Shown here piece after piece: positions 48,061 to 57,170 of a DNA stretch of 64,000 bases (position 1 is the stretch's first letter; every line of letters begins with the position of its first letter). The DNA is from Edwardsiella tarda ATCC 15947 = NBRC 105688 (GTDB lineage Bacteria > Pseudomonadota > Gammaproteobacteria > Enterobacterales > Enterobacteriaceae). The DNA lies in the NCBI RefSeq assembly GCF_003113495.2, contig NZ_CP084506.1, positions 2,480,001 through 2,544,000 on the forward strand. The letters are read 5' to 3'. Below the pieces are notes generated by a model that was given only the letters and a program-made list of their open reading frames with translations, had not been told where the DNA came from and did no database searches. The position numbers and the translations under genes were made by a program.

Positions 48061-49341
48061 TCAACGGTTATAAGCGCTCTCACCGTGGCTGGTTACATCC
48101 AGCCCGGTATGCTCCTGCTCCTCACTGACGCGTAGACCGACGCACCGATCGGCAACCTTATAGGCGATCAGTGCCGCCGCCGCCGACCACAGTACGCTCA
48201 CCAACACGCTCAGCGCCTGCACCCACACCTGATGTCCCATGGTGACGCCGCTGGCGTAACCGGTCCCGCCCAACGCGTCGGCGCTCAAGACTCCGGTCGC
48301 TAGGCACCCCACAATACCGCACACGCCATGTACCCCAAAGACATCGCAGGCATCATCCACCCGTAGCCACTGTTTCAGTACCACGACCCCCCATAGCCCC
48401 GCCATACCGGCTAACACCCCAAGCAGTAACGCTCCGCCGACCCCGACGCTCCCGGCCGCAGGCGTCACCGCCACCAGCCCGGCGATACAACCGGAGCACG
48501 CCCCCAGTAGCGAGGGATTGCCACGCAGCCACCACTCCATCAACAGCCACGAGAGGATGGCGCCGGCAGCGGCGATCACCGTATTGAGGAAGGCCAACGC
48601 CGCAATATCGCTGGCCGCCCCGGCAGAACCAGCGTTAAAGCCAAACCAGCCGACATAGAGAATGGCGCTACCGAGGAAGACCAGCGGCAGGCTGTGGGGC
48701 TTGAACGCCTCTCGTCCATAACCACTACGCGGCCCTAACAGATAGGCGCCGATCAACCCGGCCACCGCCGCATTGATATGCACCACCGTTCCACCGGCGA
48801 AATCCAGCGCGCCATCCGTCGCCAACCATCCCCCGCCCCATACCATATGGGCCAACGGAATATAGGAGAGGGTGAACCACAGCACGGCAAAGATCAGCAC
48901 CGCGCCGAAGCGCATGCGTTCGGCAAACGCGCCCACCACCAGCGCCACGGTGATGATGGCGAACGAGCCTTGGAAGGCCACATGCACCAGGGTTGAGATC
49001 GAACCGGTGACATCGTGCAGACCGATGCCGCGTAGCATCACACCGTGTAGGTTGCCCACCAGCGCGTTACCCTTGCCGAAGGTCAAGCTATAGCCGTACA
49101 GCACCCACAGCACGCTGATCAGGGCGAAGATCACCATCACCTGCGTCATCAGGGATAGGACGTTCTTAGCGCGCAATAATCCGCCATAGAATAGGGCGAT
49201 ACCCGGCAGGGTCATAAACAGCACCAACGCGGTAGCGATCAACATGAAACCATTGTCCGCCCGATCCGCGAGCGGTGTCGCGGCTAACGCCGTCCCCGGC
49301 AACCATAGTGCCGCAACCATTCCCTTACGTAAGGTCATCAT
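48061..49341 (-). CDS. amtB: Ammonium transporter AmtB
   Basis: Trimeric inner-membrane ammonium channel, 426 residues including a signal peptide ending LAA, then 11 membrane segments. The substrate-recruiting Asp is in GALDFAGGTVVHINAAVAG with the first pore His, and the second pore His is in VFGVHGVCGIVGCL. The C-terminal EEQEHTGLDVTSHGESAYN tail binds GlnK. ATG 49341 after AAGGAGGGGG is preferred over the in-frame codons upstream. Operon glnK-amtB, 23 bp gap. Confidence 0.96.
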   Translation of the reverse strand: MMTLRKGMVAALWLPGTALAATPLADRADNGFMLIATALVLFMTLPGIALFYGGLLRAKNVLSLMTQVMVIFALISVLWVLYGYSLTFGKGNALVGNLHGVMLRGIGLHDVTGSISTLVHVAFQGSFAIITVALVVGAFAERMRFGAVLIFAVLWFTLSYIPLAHMVWGGGWLATDGALDFAGGTVVHINAAVAGLIGAYLLGPRSGYGREAFKPHSLPLVFLGSAILYVGWFGFNAGSAGAASDIAALAFLNTVIAAAGAILSWLLMEWWLRGNPSLLGACSGCIAGLVAVTPAAGSVGVGGALLLGVLAGMAGLWGVVVLKQWLRVDDACDVFGVHGVCGIVGCLATGVLSADALGGTGYASGVTMGHQVWVQALSVLVSVLWSAAAALIAYKVADRCVGLRVSEEQEHTGLDVTSHGESAYNR

Positions 49342-49364
49342 GCTTTCCCCCTCCTTGCCCATCA

Positions 49365-49703
49365 TCACAACGCCGCCTCATCGCATTCACCGGTACGGAT
49401 GCGTACCACGCGCGTTAAGTCAGCGACAAAGATCTTACCGTCGCCAATTTTTCCACTACCCGCCGCATGGCAGATCGCCTCGATCACCGCCTCGAGCCGA
49501 TCATCCGCCAGCGCGATCTCGATCTTGACCTTGGGTAAGAAATTAACGGCGTACTCCGCGCCACGGTACAGTTCGGCGTGCCCCTTCTGCCGACCAAATC
49601 CCTTCACCTCCGTCACCGTCAACCCACAGATCCCCATGGCCGAGAGCGCATCGCGCACCTCATCCAACTTAAATGGCTTGATCACCGCACTCACCAGTTT
49701 CAT
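49365..49703 (-). CDS. glnK: Nitrogen regulatory PII protein GlnK
   Basis: A 112-residue PII signal protein that blocks AmtB when unmodified. The T-loop GFGRQKGHAELYRGAEYAVN contains the uridylylated Tyr51; IKPFKLDEVRDAL and the C-terminal signature GKIGDGKIFVADLTRVVRIRTGE are present. The frame opens earlier, but ATG 49703 after GGAGAG gives the exact PII length. A sigma-54 promoter and an NtrC-type site are upstream. Confidence 0.97.
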   Translation of the reverse strand: MKLVSAVIKPFKLDEVRDALSAMGICGLTVTEVKGFGRQKGHAELYRGAEYAVNFLPKVKIEIALADDRLEAVIEAICHAAGSGKIGDGKIFVADLTRVVRIRTGECDEAAL

Positions 49704-49746
49704 CGCGCTCTCCTCCATAAACGCCACCTCATACAGCGAAACATTC

Positions 49747-49762
49747 AGCAAAGGTCATGCCA
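49747..49762 (-). promoter_or_regulatory. Sigma-54 promoter of glnK-amtB
   Basis: Minus strand: TGGCATGACCTTTGCT, matching TGGCAC-N5-TTGCA with one mismatch in each half and the essential GG and GC in place. It lies 44 bases before the glnK start. Confidence 0.88.
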
Positions 49763-49844
49763 GGAGTGAAAATAGTGTGAAAAAGTGCAGTGATCATGCG
49801 GGGTTAGTCACAAAACTGAGGGGTAAGGCGAGACGAGGCGCATG

Positions 49845-49859
49845 GCACCAAAATAGTGC
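49845..49859. promoter_or_regulatory. NtrC-type enhancer site upstream of glnK
   Basis: GCACCAAAATAGTGC, close to the NtrC dyad (GCAC, A/T centre, GTGC), about 95 bp upstream of the sigma-54 promoter. A weaker GTGC/GAAAATAGTG-type copy occurs near 49766-49790. Confidence 0.7.
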
Positions 49860-49982
49860 GAAATGGCCAGTGTTGCGTCTAATGTGGCGCAGCGTGGGGC
49901 AGCGCCGACTCACCGCCAGCGCGGTATGATGTTATGTGGGTCGTCGTGAGCGCCGGCAGCCGATCCGATGCCAGCGTATGCG

Positions 49983-50444
49983 CTAGTCGCGGAGTGGCAA
50001 CGCCGTGGTAAACTTGATCTGCTCCATCGCGAAGCTGGAGGTGACATCGCTCAGTCCTTTCACCGCCGTCACCAGGCGCTTATAAAACTCATCGAAGCTC
50101 TTCATATCGGCGACTTGTACCTGCATCAGGTAATCATACTCACCCGCCATGCGATAAAACGCCAAGATCTCCGGCATATGTTCTACCTGCTGCACAAAGT
50201 GGCCATACCACTCCGCACTGTGATACTGGGTCTTGATCGCCACAAAGGCCGTCAATCCCAGGCCAAGCTTCTCCTTGTCCAGCAACGCCACCCGTTGCGT
50301 AATGTAGCCCTCCTCCTCCAGGCGCTTCAGTCGCTTCCAGCAAGGAGTCGACGTCAGATTGACGGCCTCGGACAGGACTTGCAACGACAGGGTGCAGTCC
50401 CGCTGTAACATATTCAACAGGCTACGGTCGATTTTATCCAGCAT
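49983..50444 (-). CDS. decR: Lrp/AsnC-family regulator DecR (YbaO)
   Basis: A 153-residue feast/famine regulator; in E. coli DecR activates the cysteine desulfidase/detoxification operon yhaOM. The N-terminal helix-turn-helix reads [45 protein letters not shown]. The RAM domain has [35 protein letters not shown] and [30 protein letters not shown] precedes ATG 50444. In E. coli mdlAB lies between this gene and glnK; here it is absent. Confidence 0.95.
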   Translation of the reverse strand: MLDKIDRSLLNMLQRDCTLSLQVLSEAVNLTSTPCWKRLKRLEEEGYITQRVALLDKEKLGLGLTAFVAIKTQYHSAEWYGHFVQQVEHMPEILAFYRMAGEYDYLMQVQVADMKSFDEFYKRLVTAVKGLSDVTSSFAMEQIKFTTALPLRD

Positions 50445-50575
50445 AGGGGCCTCCAGGAGAAATATTTCCTCCAATTAGGCCAATACGCACCATAATAATC
50501 AATCCTTTTCCCGCATAAATGGGATAGCTGCCCAGAAGGCATGGCGAGGGTTAGGGTTAGGATTGGCGACAAAAG

Positions 50576-50612
50576 AAAAACCGACAAGGGGACAGTCAGG
50601 TTCCCTTGTCGG
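50576..50612 (-). terminator. Rho-independent terminator of cof
   Basis: Minus strand: perfect 10-bp stem CCGACAAGGG / CCCTTGTCGG with a 12-nt loop followed by TTTTTC. Confidence 0.88.
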
Positions 50613-50626
50613 CTGGCCGAAAAGCC

Positions 50627-51445
50627 TCAGTGATTCGGGGGAATTGTGAGGGTAGATCGTGTAAGCCAAAATGTTAATTGTTGTGCCACCGCCTGCTGCT
50701 GACAGTCGCCGATGACGCGCAAATGAGGCAAGGCTTGTCGCAGTTGCGCCAAGGCGTTCCCCATGATGAATCCTTGACCGACCATCGCCAGCATCTCCCG
50801 ATCATTCATCGCATCGCCAAAGGCCATACACTCGGCCAACGAGACACCGACATGGTCGCATAGCACCGCCAACGCATTGCCCTTATTACTGCCTGGTGGC
50901 ACCACCTCCAACGAGTCACGGCCCGAGAAACAGAGGTCGATTGCCGTGCCTAAGTGCTGGCGTAATCGCTGCTGCAACGTCAATAGACGCTGATGATGAT
51001 CGATAAAACAGATTTTGCTGATGCCATAGGCAGGCAACTGGCGTACGTCCACCAGACGATAGGCGAAACCATCCGCTTGATGAGGGATCAAGAGCTCAGG
51101 ACAGGCGTGCCCCGTCAGCCAGCCATCGTCACGAAACAGATGCACCGAGGCGCTGTCGCTCCATGTCACATGGAGCAGCTCATGCACCACGTCGGGTGCC
51201 AGATCCTGGCGAAAGAGCAGCTTGCCGTTACGGTCATGCACTCGGGTACCGTTGCCGGTGATCAAATGTCCGTGCAGACCGAGCCGTTGCGTCATACGAC
51301 TCACCTCCAGGAAGTGACGCCCGGTGGCGAAGGTCAGCATCACCCGCCGCCGCGCCAAGTGCCGCAAAGCCTCAAGCGTCTCCGCCCCGATGCGGTGATC
51401 CGGCATCAATAGTGTGCCGTCCATATCAAACGCTGCCAAACGCAT
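50627..51445 (-). CDS. cof: HMP-PP phosphatase Cof (HAD superfamily)
   Basis: A 272-residue Cof-type HAD phosphatase; the E. coli enzyme hydrolyses HMP-PP, a thiamin intermediate, and some nucleotide or sugar phosphates. Motif I is LAAFDMDGTLLMPDH, the Cof region LTFATGRHF, motif III in GSNKGNALAVL and motif IV in AFGDAMNDREMLAMVGQGFIMGNA. ATG 51445 follows GGGAGGCAGC. Divergent from ybaE as in E. coli. Confidence 0.95.
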   Translation of the reverse strand: MRLAAFDMDGTLLMPDHRIGAETLEALRHLARRRVMLTFATGRHFLEVSRMTQRLGLHGHLITGNGTRVHDRNGKLLFRQDLAPDVVHELLHVTWSDSASVHLFRDDGWLTGHACPELLIPHQADGFAYRLVDVRQLPAYGISKICFIDHHQRLLTLQQRLRQHLGTAIDLCFSGRDSLEVVPPGSNKGNALAVLCDHVGVSLAECMAFGDAMNDREMLAMVGQGFIMGNALAQLRQALPHLRVIGDCQQQAVAQQLTFWLTRSTLTIPPNH

Positions 51446-51546
51446 GCTGCCTCCCCTCTGTGACCCCTTCTGCATGTTGTGCAGTATCGCGTGGTATTTA
51501 CGGAACTAATAGTGAACAATTAGAGAAAAGTGTTCAGGATTTAGCG

Positions 51547-53259
51547 ATGCGCCTACTGCAACGTCTCAACCAATACCAACGGCTCTATCAATTCGCCGGA
51601 GATGCCCCTCGGGCGACCACCGTCGCCGAGTTGGCCGCGACGGTCTGCTGTAGCGAGCGCCATACGCGAACGTTGCTCAACCAGTTGCAAGACATCGGTT
51701 GGCTGAGTTGGCAAGCCAGCGCCGGCCGAGGTCGGCGGGGCTGCTTACATTGCCGCGTACCGGTACAGCAACTCCGTCGCCAACTGATGGAAAGTCTATT
51801 GCAGGAGGGCAATCACCAGGGGGCCTTGCGCCTTGCGGCGCGTGATCCGGCGCACCTGATGCCCTACCTGCAACCCCACCTCGGCGGGCAGTGGTCAGCC
51901 GAGCTGCCGACCCTGCGTATCCCCTATTACCGTCCGCTGGAGTCGATTCATCCGCTGCAACTGAGCGGGCGTGCGGAGCAGCATCTGGCACACACGATCC
52001 ATGCCGGACTCACGCGCTTCGTCCCCGGCAACACGGCGCCACAGCCGGATCTCGCCCACCACTGGCAAGTCAGTGCCGATGGCCTCTGTTGGCGCTTCCA
52101 ACTGCACAGCGATCTCCACTGGCACCATGGCCAAGCCATCACCACGGCACAACTGTTAGCGGTGCTGCAGCAGCGGCGCACGCATCCGCAGGCCGGAGCC
52201 CTTTTAGCCAGCGTGTCGGCGATCGATCAGCCTCATCCGCTGTGCTTACGCTTCCTCCTCAGGCGCCCCGATTATTGGCTGGCGCACCGACTGGCTAATC
52301 TGCTTTGTCTACTGCCCCATCCACAGTTGGCCGATATCGGGGCCGGGCCATTTCGCTTAGCGAACGCCCATCCGACGTTGCTGCGTCTGGAACAATACCC
52401 GGGATACCATTTGCAGCGCCCCTATCTGCACGCCATCGAATACTGGATCACCGCCGGACCACATGCGGCGTTACGCGCCTGTCTGGATGCGGTACGCATC
52501 CAGATCGGGCCCGATGAGGGGATTCAAGATAGCCGTCGGCTCAAGACCAGCACCAGCTTGGGTTTCGGTTATATGGCCATTAATCAGCGCCAGGGAAGGC
52601 TGACATCCCCCCAGGCGCGTTATCTCCTGGGACTGATGCGCGACGCGGAGAGCTTTAGCGCCCTCCCTCTTGAGGAGGGGATCACCCTACGCTGCGAGGA
52701 GCTGCTCCCCGACTGGCCGCTCCCCGACTACCCCGCCACGCCTTGCCCCTTACCTCCCCAACTGGTCCTGTTGACGCAGCCAGCGGCGCCGCTGCATCAG
52801 TTGGCGCGCCGCCTCCAATCCCGCCTGGCGCGCCTCGGCTGTATCCTGGAACTGCGCTTCTTCGCCGGTAAACGCTGGCTCGATGACGCGCTGTTGGCCC
52901 AGGCCGATATCATCCTGGGTGATAAGCGCATCGGCGAATCCCCCGGCGCCACGTTAGACAACTGGCCGCGTACCGATCGCTTGTGGCCGGCGATCCTCCC
53001 TTCGGCCAGCTACCGGGATACGTTGGAGCAGCTTAACCGCCAGCAGCAAATGGCCGACGAGACGTCACGCCTGGCCGCGCTCCAGCGCCTCTACCACACG
53101 CTGATGACTCAGGGTTACATGGCGCCGCTGTTCAACTACCGCTATCAGGTTAGCGTCCCGCCTCGCGTCAACGGCATCGTATTGACCGCCCACGGCTGGT
53201 TCGACTTTTGCCAAGCATGGGTGCCGGCGCCGGATGAAGACTGTTCATCGTCCGATTGA
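51547..53259 (+). CDS. ybaE: SgrR-like regulator/solute-binding protein YbaE
   Basis: A 570-residue protein with an N-terminal SgrR-type winged-helix (MRLLQRLNQYQRLYQF, CCSERHTRTLLNQLQDIGWL, ASAGRGRRG) and a C-terminal SBP_bac_5-like solute-binding domain (LRIPYYRPLE, AHHWQVSADGLCWRFQL, LFNYRYQVSVPPRVNGI). It resembles E. coli YbaE throughout. The frame is open upstream, but ATG 51547 matches the family N terminus. The ligand and targets are unknown. Confidence 0.9.
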   Translation: MRLLQRLNQYQRLYQFAGDAPRATTVAELAATVCCSERHTRTLLNQLQDIGWLSWQASAGRGRRGCLHCRVPVQQLRRQLMESLLQEGNHQGALRLAARDPAHLMPYLQPHLGGQWSAELPTLRIPYYRPLESIHPLQLSGRAEQHLAHTIHAGLTRFVPGNTAPQPDLAHHWQVSADGLCWRFQLHSDLHWHHGQAITTAQLLAVLQQRRTHPQAGALLASVSAIDQPHPLCLRFLLRRPDYWLAHRLANLLCLLPHPQLADIGAGPFRLANAHPTLLRLEQYPGYHLQRPYLHAIEYWITAGPHAALRACLDAVRIQIGPDEGIQDSRRLKTSTSLGFGYMAINQRQGRLTSPQARYLLGLMRDAESFSALPLEEGITLRCEELLPDWPLPDYPATPCPLPPQLVLLTQPAAPLHQLARRLQSRLARLGCILELRFFAGKRWLDDALLAQADIILGDKRIGESPGATLDNWPRTDRLWPAILPSASYRDTLEQLNRQQQMADETSRLAALQRLYHTLMTQGYMAPLFNYRYQVSVPPRVNGIVLTAHGWFDFCQAWVPAPDEDCSSSD

Positions 53260-53307
53260 GCCGCTACCATAACCTCATGCTCTCTTGAATAGATTATCGA
53301 GGTTTAT

Positions 53308-53997
53308 ATGAAACGCGCCGTTGTGGTTTTCAGTGGCGGACAGGATTCAACCACCTGCCTGATCCAGGCGTTGCAACGCTACGACGATGTCCATTGCATC
53401 ACCTTCGACTATGGGCAGCGCCACCGCGCCGAGATCGATGTCGCCCGTAATCTGGCCCATCAACTCGGTGCCAGTGCCCATAAGGTGTTAGATGTCGGCT
53501 TATTAAATGAGCTCGCGATCAGCAGCCTGACCCGGGACAACATCCCGGTGCCCACCCAGAGTGAAACGGGGATTCCAAATACCTTCGTACCGGGGCGCAA
53601 TATTCTGTTCCTCACCCTGGCGGCGATTTACGCCTACCAGGTCGAGGCCGAGGCGGTGATCACCGGGGTCTGTGAGACGGACTTCTCGGGGTATCCCGAC
53701 TGCCGCGATGCGTTCGTCAAGGCACTGCATCACGCGGTGAGCCTGGGGATGGCCAGAGACATTCGTTTCGAGACGCCGCTGATGTGGCTCAATAAGGCGG
53801 AGACCTGGGCGTTAGCCGACTATTACGGCCAGCTAGAGCGGGTACGTCACGATACCCTGACCTGCTATAACGGCATCCAGGGCGACGGATGTGGCCACTG
53901 CGCCGCCTGCCACCTCCGGGCGCACGGCCTGCAACAATACCAGGCCGACCCGGCGGGTGTGATGGCTTCCCTGCGCCAGAAGAGCGGCTTGGCCTAA
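53308..53997 (+). CDS. queC: 7-cyano-7-deazaguanine (preQ0) synthase QueC
   Basis: ATP-dependent conversion of 7-carboxy-7-deazaguanine to preQ0 in queuosine synthesis, 229 residues. The PP-loop is [17 protein letters not shown], with [14 protein letters not shown] and the zinc-binding cluster [19 protein letters not shown] near residue 190. AGGT precedes the ATG. With queD and queE elsewhere in the window, three pathway steps are present; queF and queA are not seen. Confidence 0.97.
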   Translation: MKRAVVVFSGGQDSTTCLIQALQRYDDVHCITFDYGQRHRAEIDVARNLAHQLGASAHKVLDVGLLNELAISSLTRDNIPVPTQSETGIPNTFVPGRNILFLTLAAIYAYQVEAEAVITGVCETDFSGYPDCRDAFVKALHHAVSLGMARDIRFETPLMWLNKAETWALADYYGQLERVRHDTLTCYNGIQGDGCGHCAACHLRAHGLQQYQADPAGVMASLRQKSGLA

Positions 53998-54012
53998 CCC
54001 CCCGCTCATCGC

Positions 54013-54035
54013 CTCCCGCCGCACGACGGCGGGAG
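54013..54035. terminator. Hairpin between queC and ybaV
   Basis: Perfect 9-bp stem CTCCCGCCG / CGGCGGGAG with a 5-nt loop between converging stop codons; it abuts the ybaV stop. No T-run. Probably serves both genes. Confidence 0.65.
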
Positions 54036-54377
54036 CTATAACGCCAAGCGTGCGCGATTCTTCTCTAACAGCGCCCGGCCGATTCCCTTCACTTGCAACA
54101 GTTGCTCAAGGCTAGAGAAGGCGCCGTGCTGTTGCCGAAAGTCGACGATCGCCTGCGCCTTATCCAGTCCCACCCCCGTCATTCCCGCCGCCAGGGCCGG
54201 TGCCGAGGCCTGATTAATATTCAGCCGCTCTCCCTGGGGCGCCGTGCTCCCCCGTGCGCCAGAGGCGGGCATCGTGGTGGTGGTCGATGAAATGACTGGC
54301 GCGGCCTGGGGACGGAGGGGAAAAAACAGCAGAGAGAGCCACAGCGGGGAGGATAACAATAAGGTAAATAAAGACAT
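54036..54377 (-). CDS. ybaV: ComEA-type helix-hairpin-helix protein YbaV
   Basis: A 113-residue exported protein: N-terminal signal segment LLLSSPLWLSLLFFPLRPQAA, a Thr/Ser/Gly-rich linker, then the ComEA helix-hairpin-helix unit LNINQASAPALAAGMTGVGLDKAQAIVDFR ... LLQVKGIGRALLEKNRARL. It probably binds DNA in the periplasm, as ComEA does; a role in uptake is inferred. An E. coli-type ybaW is missing between it and queC. Confidence 0.9.
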   Translation of the reverse strand: MSLFTLLLSSPLWLSLLFFPLRPQAAPVISSTTTTMPASGARGSTAPQGERLNINQASAPALAAGMTGVGLDKAQAIVDFRQQHGAFSSLEQLLQVKGIGRALLEKNRARLAL

Positions 54378-54462
54378 GACAGTTCTCCTTCTGATCGGTT
54401 AGCAAACTCGCTTACCATGCCCGAAGGTGCATCCGCTGACAAAAGTTCGCCACCAGAGACGC

Positions 54463-54484
54463 AAAAGGCCGCTGACGCGGCCTT
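54463..54484 (-). terminator. Terminator of ppiD
   Basis: Perfect 8-bp stem AAGGCCGC / GCGGCCTT with a 4-nt loop; on the minus strand it is followed by TTTTGCG. 36 bases after the ppiD stop. Confidence 0.75.
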
Positions 54485-54519
54485 GATACGTTACATTGTT
54501 TCTCGTACTGCTGCGGTGA

Positions 54520-56400
54520 TTACTGCATTTCCGCCGCTGCGCCCAGCTTAATCTTGCCATTGGCGCGCAGGTTATCCATCAATGCCTCGAAGGTGATCCC
54601 GGTCTCGCCGGTCAGCATCTGCGAAGCGAAGGCTTTCTGCTCTTCCGCCGTCAATTGGCCCGCTTTCACCGCATTCAGGCGGATCAGCACGATGTTATCC
54701 TGACGATCTTCCGAGAGGCCATATACCGGCTTATTCGCCTGCGGATGTGGCAGTGCAAACACCGTATCCACCAGCTGACGGTCATCGGAGGCGCGCGTCA
54801 ACGTCTGCTCGGCGCCGAAACTCAACCCGGCGGCCTGCAACGCGGCATCGCCTTTACCCGCCTGCAACGCAGCCAACAGTTTTTCACCCTCGCTACGCGC
54901 CTGGGCGATCGCCTTCTGACGTTTCAGCAGCTCGGTCACCTGATCGCGTACCTGGTCGAAGGGCTTGACCGCCTCCGGCTTATGCGCGCTGACGCGCAGG
55001 ACAAAGGCGCGATCGCCCTCGACACTGATCACGTCGGAGTTGCTACCCGGCGTGCCATTCTCGCCAAACAGCGAGCCATCGAAGATCGCCTGCACCACCG
55101 GCTTAAAGTTCAATGCAGCCGGTACGCTATCACGGGTAAACCATGCGGTCTCGGTCGCCTTAGCCCCGGCGGCTTCTTCCGCACCAGCCAACGAGTCGTT
55201 ATCGCTGGTAGCGGCGTCGCTCACCTTCTGTTGCATCGCATAGAAGGCATCCAGCGATTTCTGTTGCTTCACCTTATCGGCGATGGCGGCACGCACCTCT
55301 GACAGCGGTTTAATCACCGCCGGCTGCATGTCATCCAGACGTACGATCAGATAACCGACGCTAGAGGCGATCGGCGCAGAAACCTGCCCCTTGGTCGTCA
55401 GCTTGGCGTTCAGGATCTCCTGCGGCGTACTCTCCGGCTCCATCCAGCCCAACTCCCCGCCATTCTTACGGGAAATAATATCGCTAGAGTGCTCTTTCGC
55501 CAGGGTGGCGAAGTCGGCCCCCTTGGCCAGTTGTTCGGCGATCGCCTTGGCTTCCGCCTCACTCTTCACCTGGATCACGCTGTACTTATTGCGCTCCGGT
55601 TGGGTGAAGCTGCGCTTATGCTGATCGTAATAGGCGCTGATCTCCGCATCGCTGACGGTCATCTTGTCATTGATCGCGGCGGCATCCATCTCGATATAGC
55701 TCACACGTACCGCCTCAGGGGCGATAAAGCTATTCTGGTGCTGCTGGTAGTAACCTTGCAGCTCGGCATCGCTCACCTTCTGCTGCGGCATCAATTGCTT
55801 GATGTCGATGGTTGCCAGATTGATCAGACGTTGCTGCATGGTCAACGCCGCCAGGGAGGAGACTTCGCTCGGCAACGTGAAACCGGTGGCGGTGAAGCCC
55901 TGGATCAGTTGCTGCGTCACCAGTTGCTGGCGCATCAGTTGTGCATAGCTATCTGGCGTCAACCCCAGACGCGCCACCATCTCCAGATACTTGGCGTTAT
56001 CGAAATGGTTATCCGTCTGGAAATAAGGCAGGGTACGAATCGCCTCTTTCACCTGGGCGTCGCTGATAGCCAGGTTCAATTTCTTGGCGTACTGATCGAG
56101 CAACACATCGTCGATCATGCGTGACAGCACCTGCTGACGCAGCTCCTTCATATACCCTTCGTTGCCTGCCAGCACCGAGAACTGATCGCCCAGCTGCTGC
56201 TGCAAACGGCTACGCTCATTCTGTACCGCCTGCTCCAACTGGGCCCGACTGATCTCCTGACCATCCACTTTGGCCGCATAGTCGCCGGAACCACCGATCA
56301 GATAATTACCTACCCCGGTCAGCACAAACGAGATGATGATCAGAGCCAGGATAACCTTGAGCACGACGTGATTGGCGGCCGCGCGTAAATTGTCCATCAT
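54520..56400 (-). CDS. ppiD: Periplasmic folding chaperone PpiD
   Basis: SecYEG-associated periplasmic chaperone with an inactive or weak prolyl isomerase domain, 626 residues. One N-terminal membrane anchor (VVLKVILALIIISFVLTGVGNYLIG), a SurA-like N domain (QEISRAQLEQAVQNERSRLQQQLGDQ), the parvulin domain near residues 270-360 (KYSVIQVKSEAEAKAIAEQL, NGGELGWMEPE) and a long C-terminal part. The MMDNLRAAAN start is conserved, which rejects the upstream extension. Follows hupB as in E. coli. Confidence 0.95.
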   Translation of the reverse strand: MMDNLRAAANHVVLKVILALIIISFVLTGVGNYLIGGSGDYAAKVDGQEISRAQLEQAVQNERSRLQQQLGDQFSVLAGNEGYMKELRQQVLSRMIDDVLLDQYAKKLNLAISDAQVKEAIRTLPYFQTDNHFDNAKYLEMVARLGLTPDSYAQLMRQQLVTQQLIQGFTATGFTLPSEVSSLAALTMQQRLINLATIDIKQLMPQQKVSDAELQGYYQQHQNSFIAPEAVRVSYIEMDAAAINDKMTVSDAEISAYYDQHKRSFTQPERNKYSVIQVKSEAEAKAIAEQLAKGADFATLAKEHSSDIISRKNGGELGWMEPESTPQEILNAKLTTKGQVSAPIASSVGYLIVRLDDMQPAVIKPLSEVRAAIADKVKQQKSLDAFYAMQQKVSDAATSDNDSLAGAEEAAGAKATETAWFTRDSVPAALNFKPVVQAIFDGSLFGENGTPGSNSDVISVEGDRAFVLRVSAHKPEAVKPFDQVRDQVTELLKRQKAIAQARSEGEKLLAALQAGKGDAALQAAGLSFGAEQTLTRASDDRQLVDTVFALPHPQANKPVYGLSEDRQDNIVLIRLNAVKAGQLTAEEQKAFASQMLTGETGITFEALMDNLRANGKIKLGAAAEMQ

Positions 56401-56561
56401 AGTGTGGCAACACTCCGCTGTGATTGTTGGTAATACGTTGTGACTCCGCGTCGTGCCGGGACTCGCCCGGCTATGCACAGCACACGCTATAGATTAACTG
56501 CTTCAGGCTACCCTGACGAGGCATCATGCCACGATGTGCAGGGAAGGCAGTTGCCAGCCAT

Positions 56562-56587
56562 AAAAAAAGCGCATCAACATGATGCGC
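56562..56587 (-). terminator. Rho-independent terminator of hupB
   Basis: Minus strand: perfect 8-bp stem GCGCATCA / TGATGCGC with a 3-nt loop followed by seven T residues. Confidence 0.9.
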
Positions 56588-56682
56588 CTTGTATTTTACC
56601 TTAGCTACGCCATGGCGTCAGTCGATTGTTTGCGATTTGCAGAAATCGCCACTACCGATGCCAGGCGCATCGCGCTCGACGC

Positions 56683-56955
56683 TTAGTTCACCGCGTCTTT
56701 CAGCGCCTTACCCGCACGGAAACCCGGTACCTTCGCAGCGGAAATCTCGATTTCCTTCCCCGTCTGCGGGTTGCGGCCAGTACGCGCAGCACGTTCACGC
56801 ACATCGAAGGTGCCAAAACCGACCAGAGCGACGGCATCACCCTGTTGCAGGCTTTCGGTCACGGAGGCAATGAAGGCATCCAGCGCACGACCGGCTGCCG
56901 CCTTGGAAATATCAGCACCCTCGGCAATCTTGTCGATCAGTTGTGATTTATTCAC
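56683..56955 (-). CDS. hupB: DNA-binding protein HU-beta HupB
   Basis: A 90-residue histone-like protein: [50 protein letters not shown], the last part being the DNA-binding arm with the intercalating proline. Identical in length to E. coli HupB. Between lon and ppiD as expected. Confidence 0.98.
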   Translation of the reverse strand: MNKSQLIDKIAEGADISKAAAGRALDAFIASVTESLQQGDAVALVGFGTFDVRERAARTGRNPQTGKEIEISAAKVPGFRAGKALKDAVN

Positions 56956-57101
56956 TCTCTCATCCCCTTTAAAAATCCCGGTCGCACAGGAAACGAGTCT
57001 CCCTACCGTACGACCGCGCAGCAGTTATCTCAAGCCTGTCATGACCGGCCAACGCATCTACGGCGCTCGCTACGGCTGACAGGGCTCTACGTTAGCGGCA
57101 C

Positions 57102-57138
57102 AAAAAAAGGCTGGCAAGCCCGAAATGGGCCGCCAGCC
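57102..57138 (-). terminator. Rho-independent terminator of lon
   Basis: Minus strand: composite stem GGCTGGC + GCCC / GGGC + GCCAGCC with small internal loops, followed by seven T residues, 33 bases after the lon stop. Confidence 0.9.
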
Positions 57139-57170
57139 GATGTTTTATCAACGTACTTTGCGATATGTCA

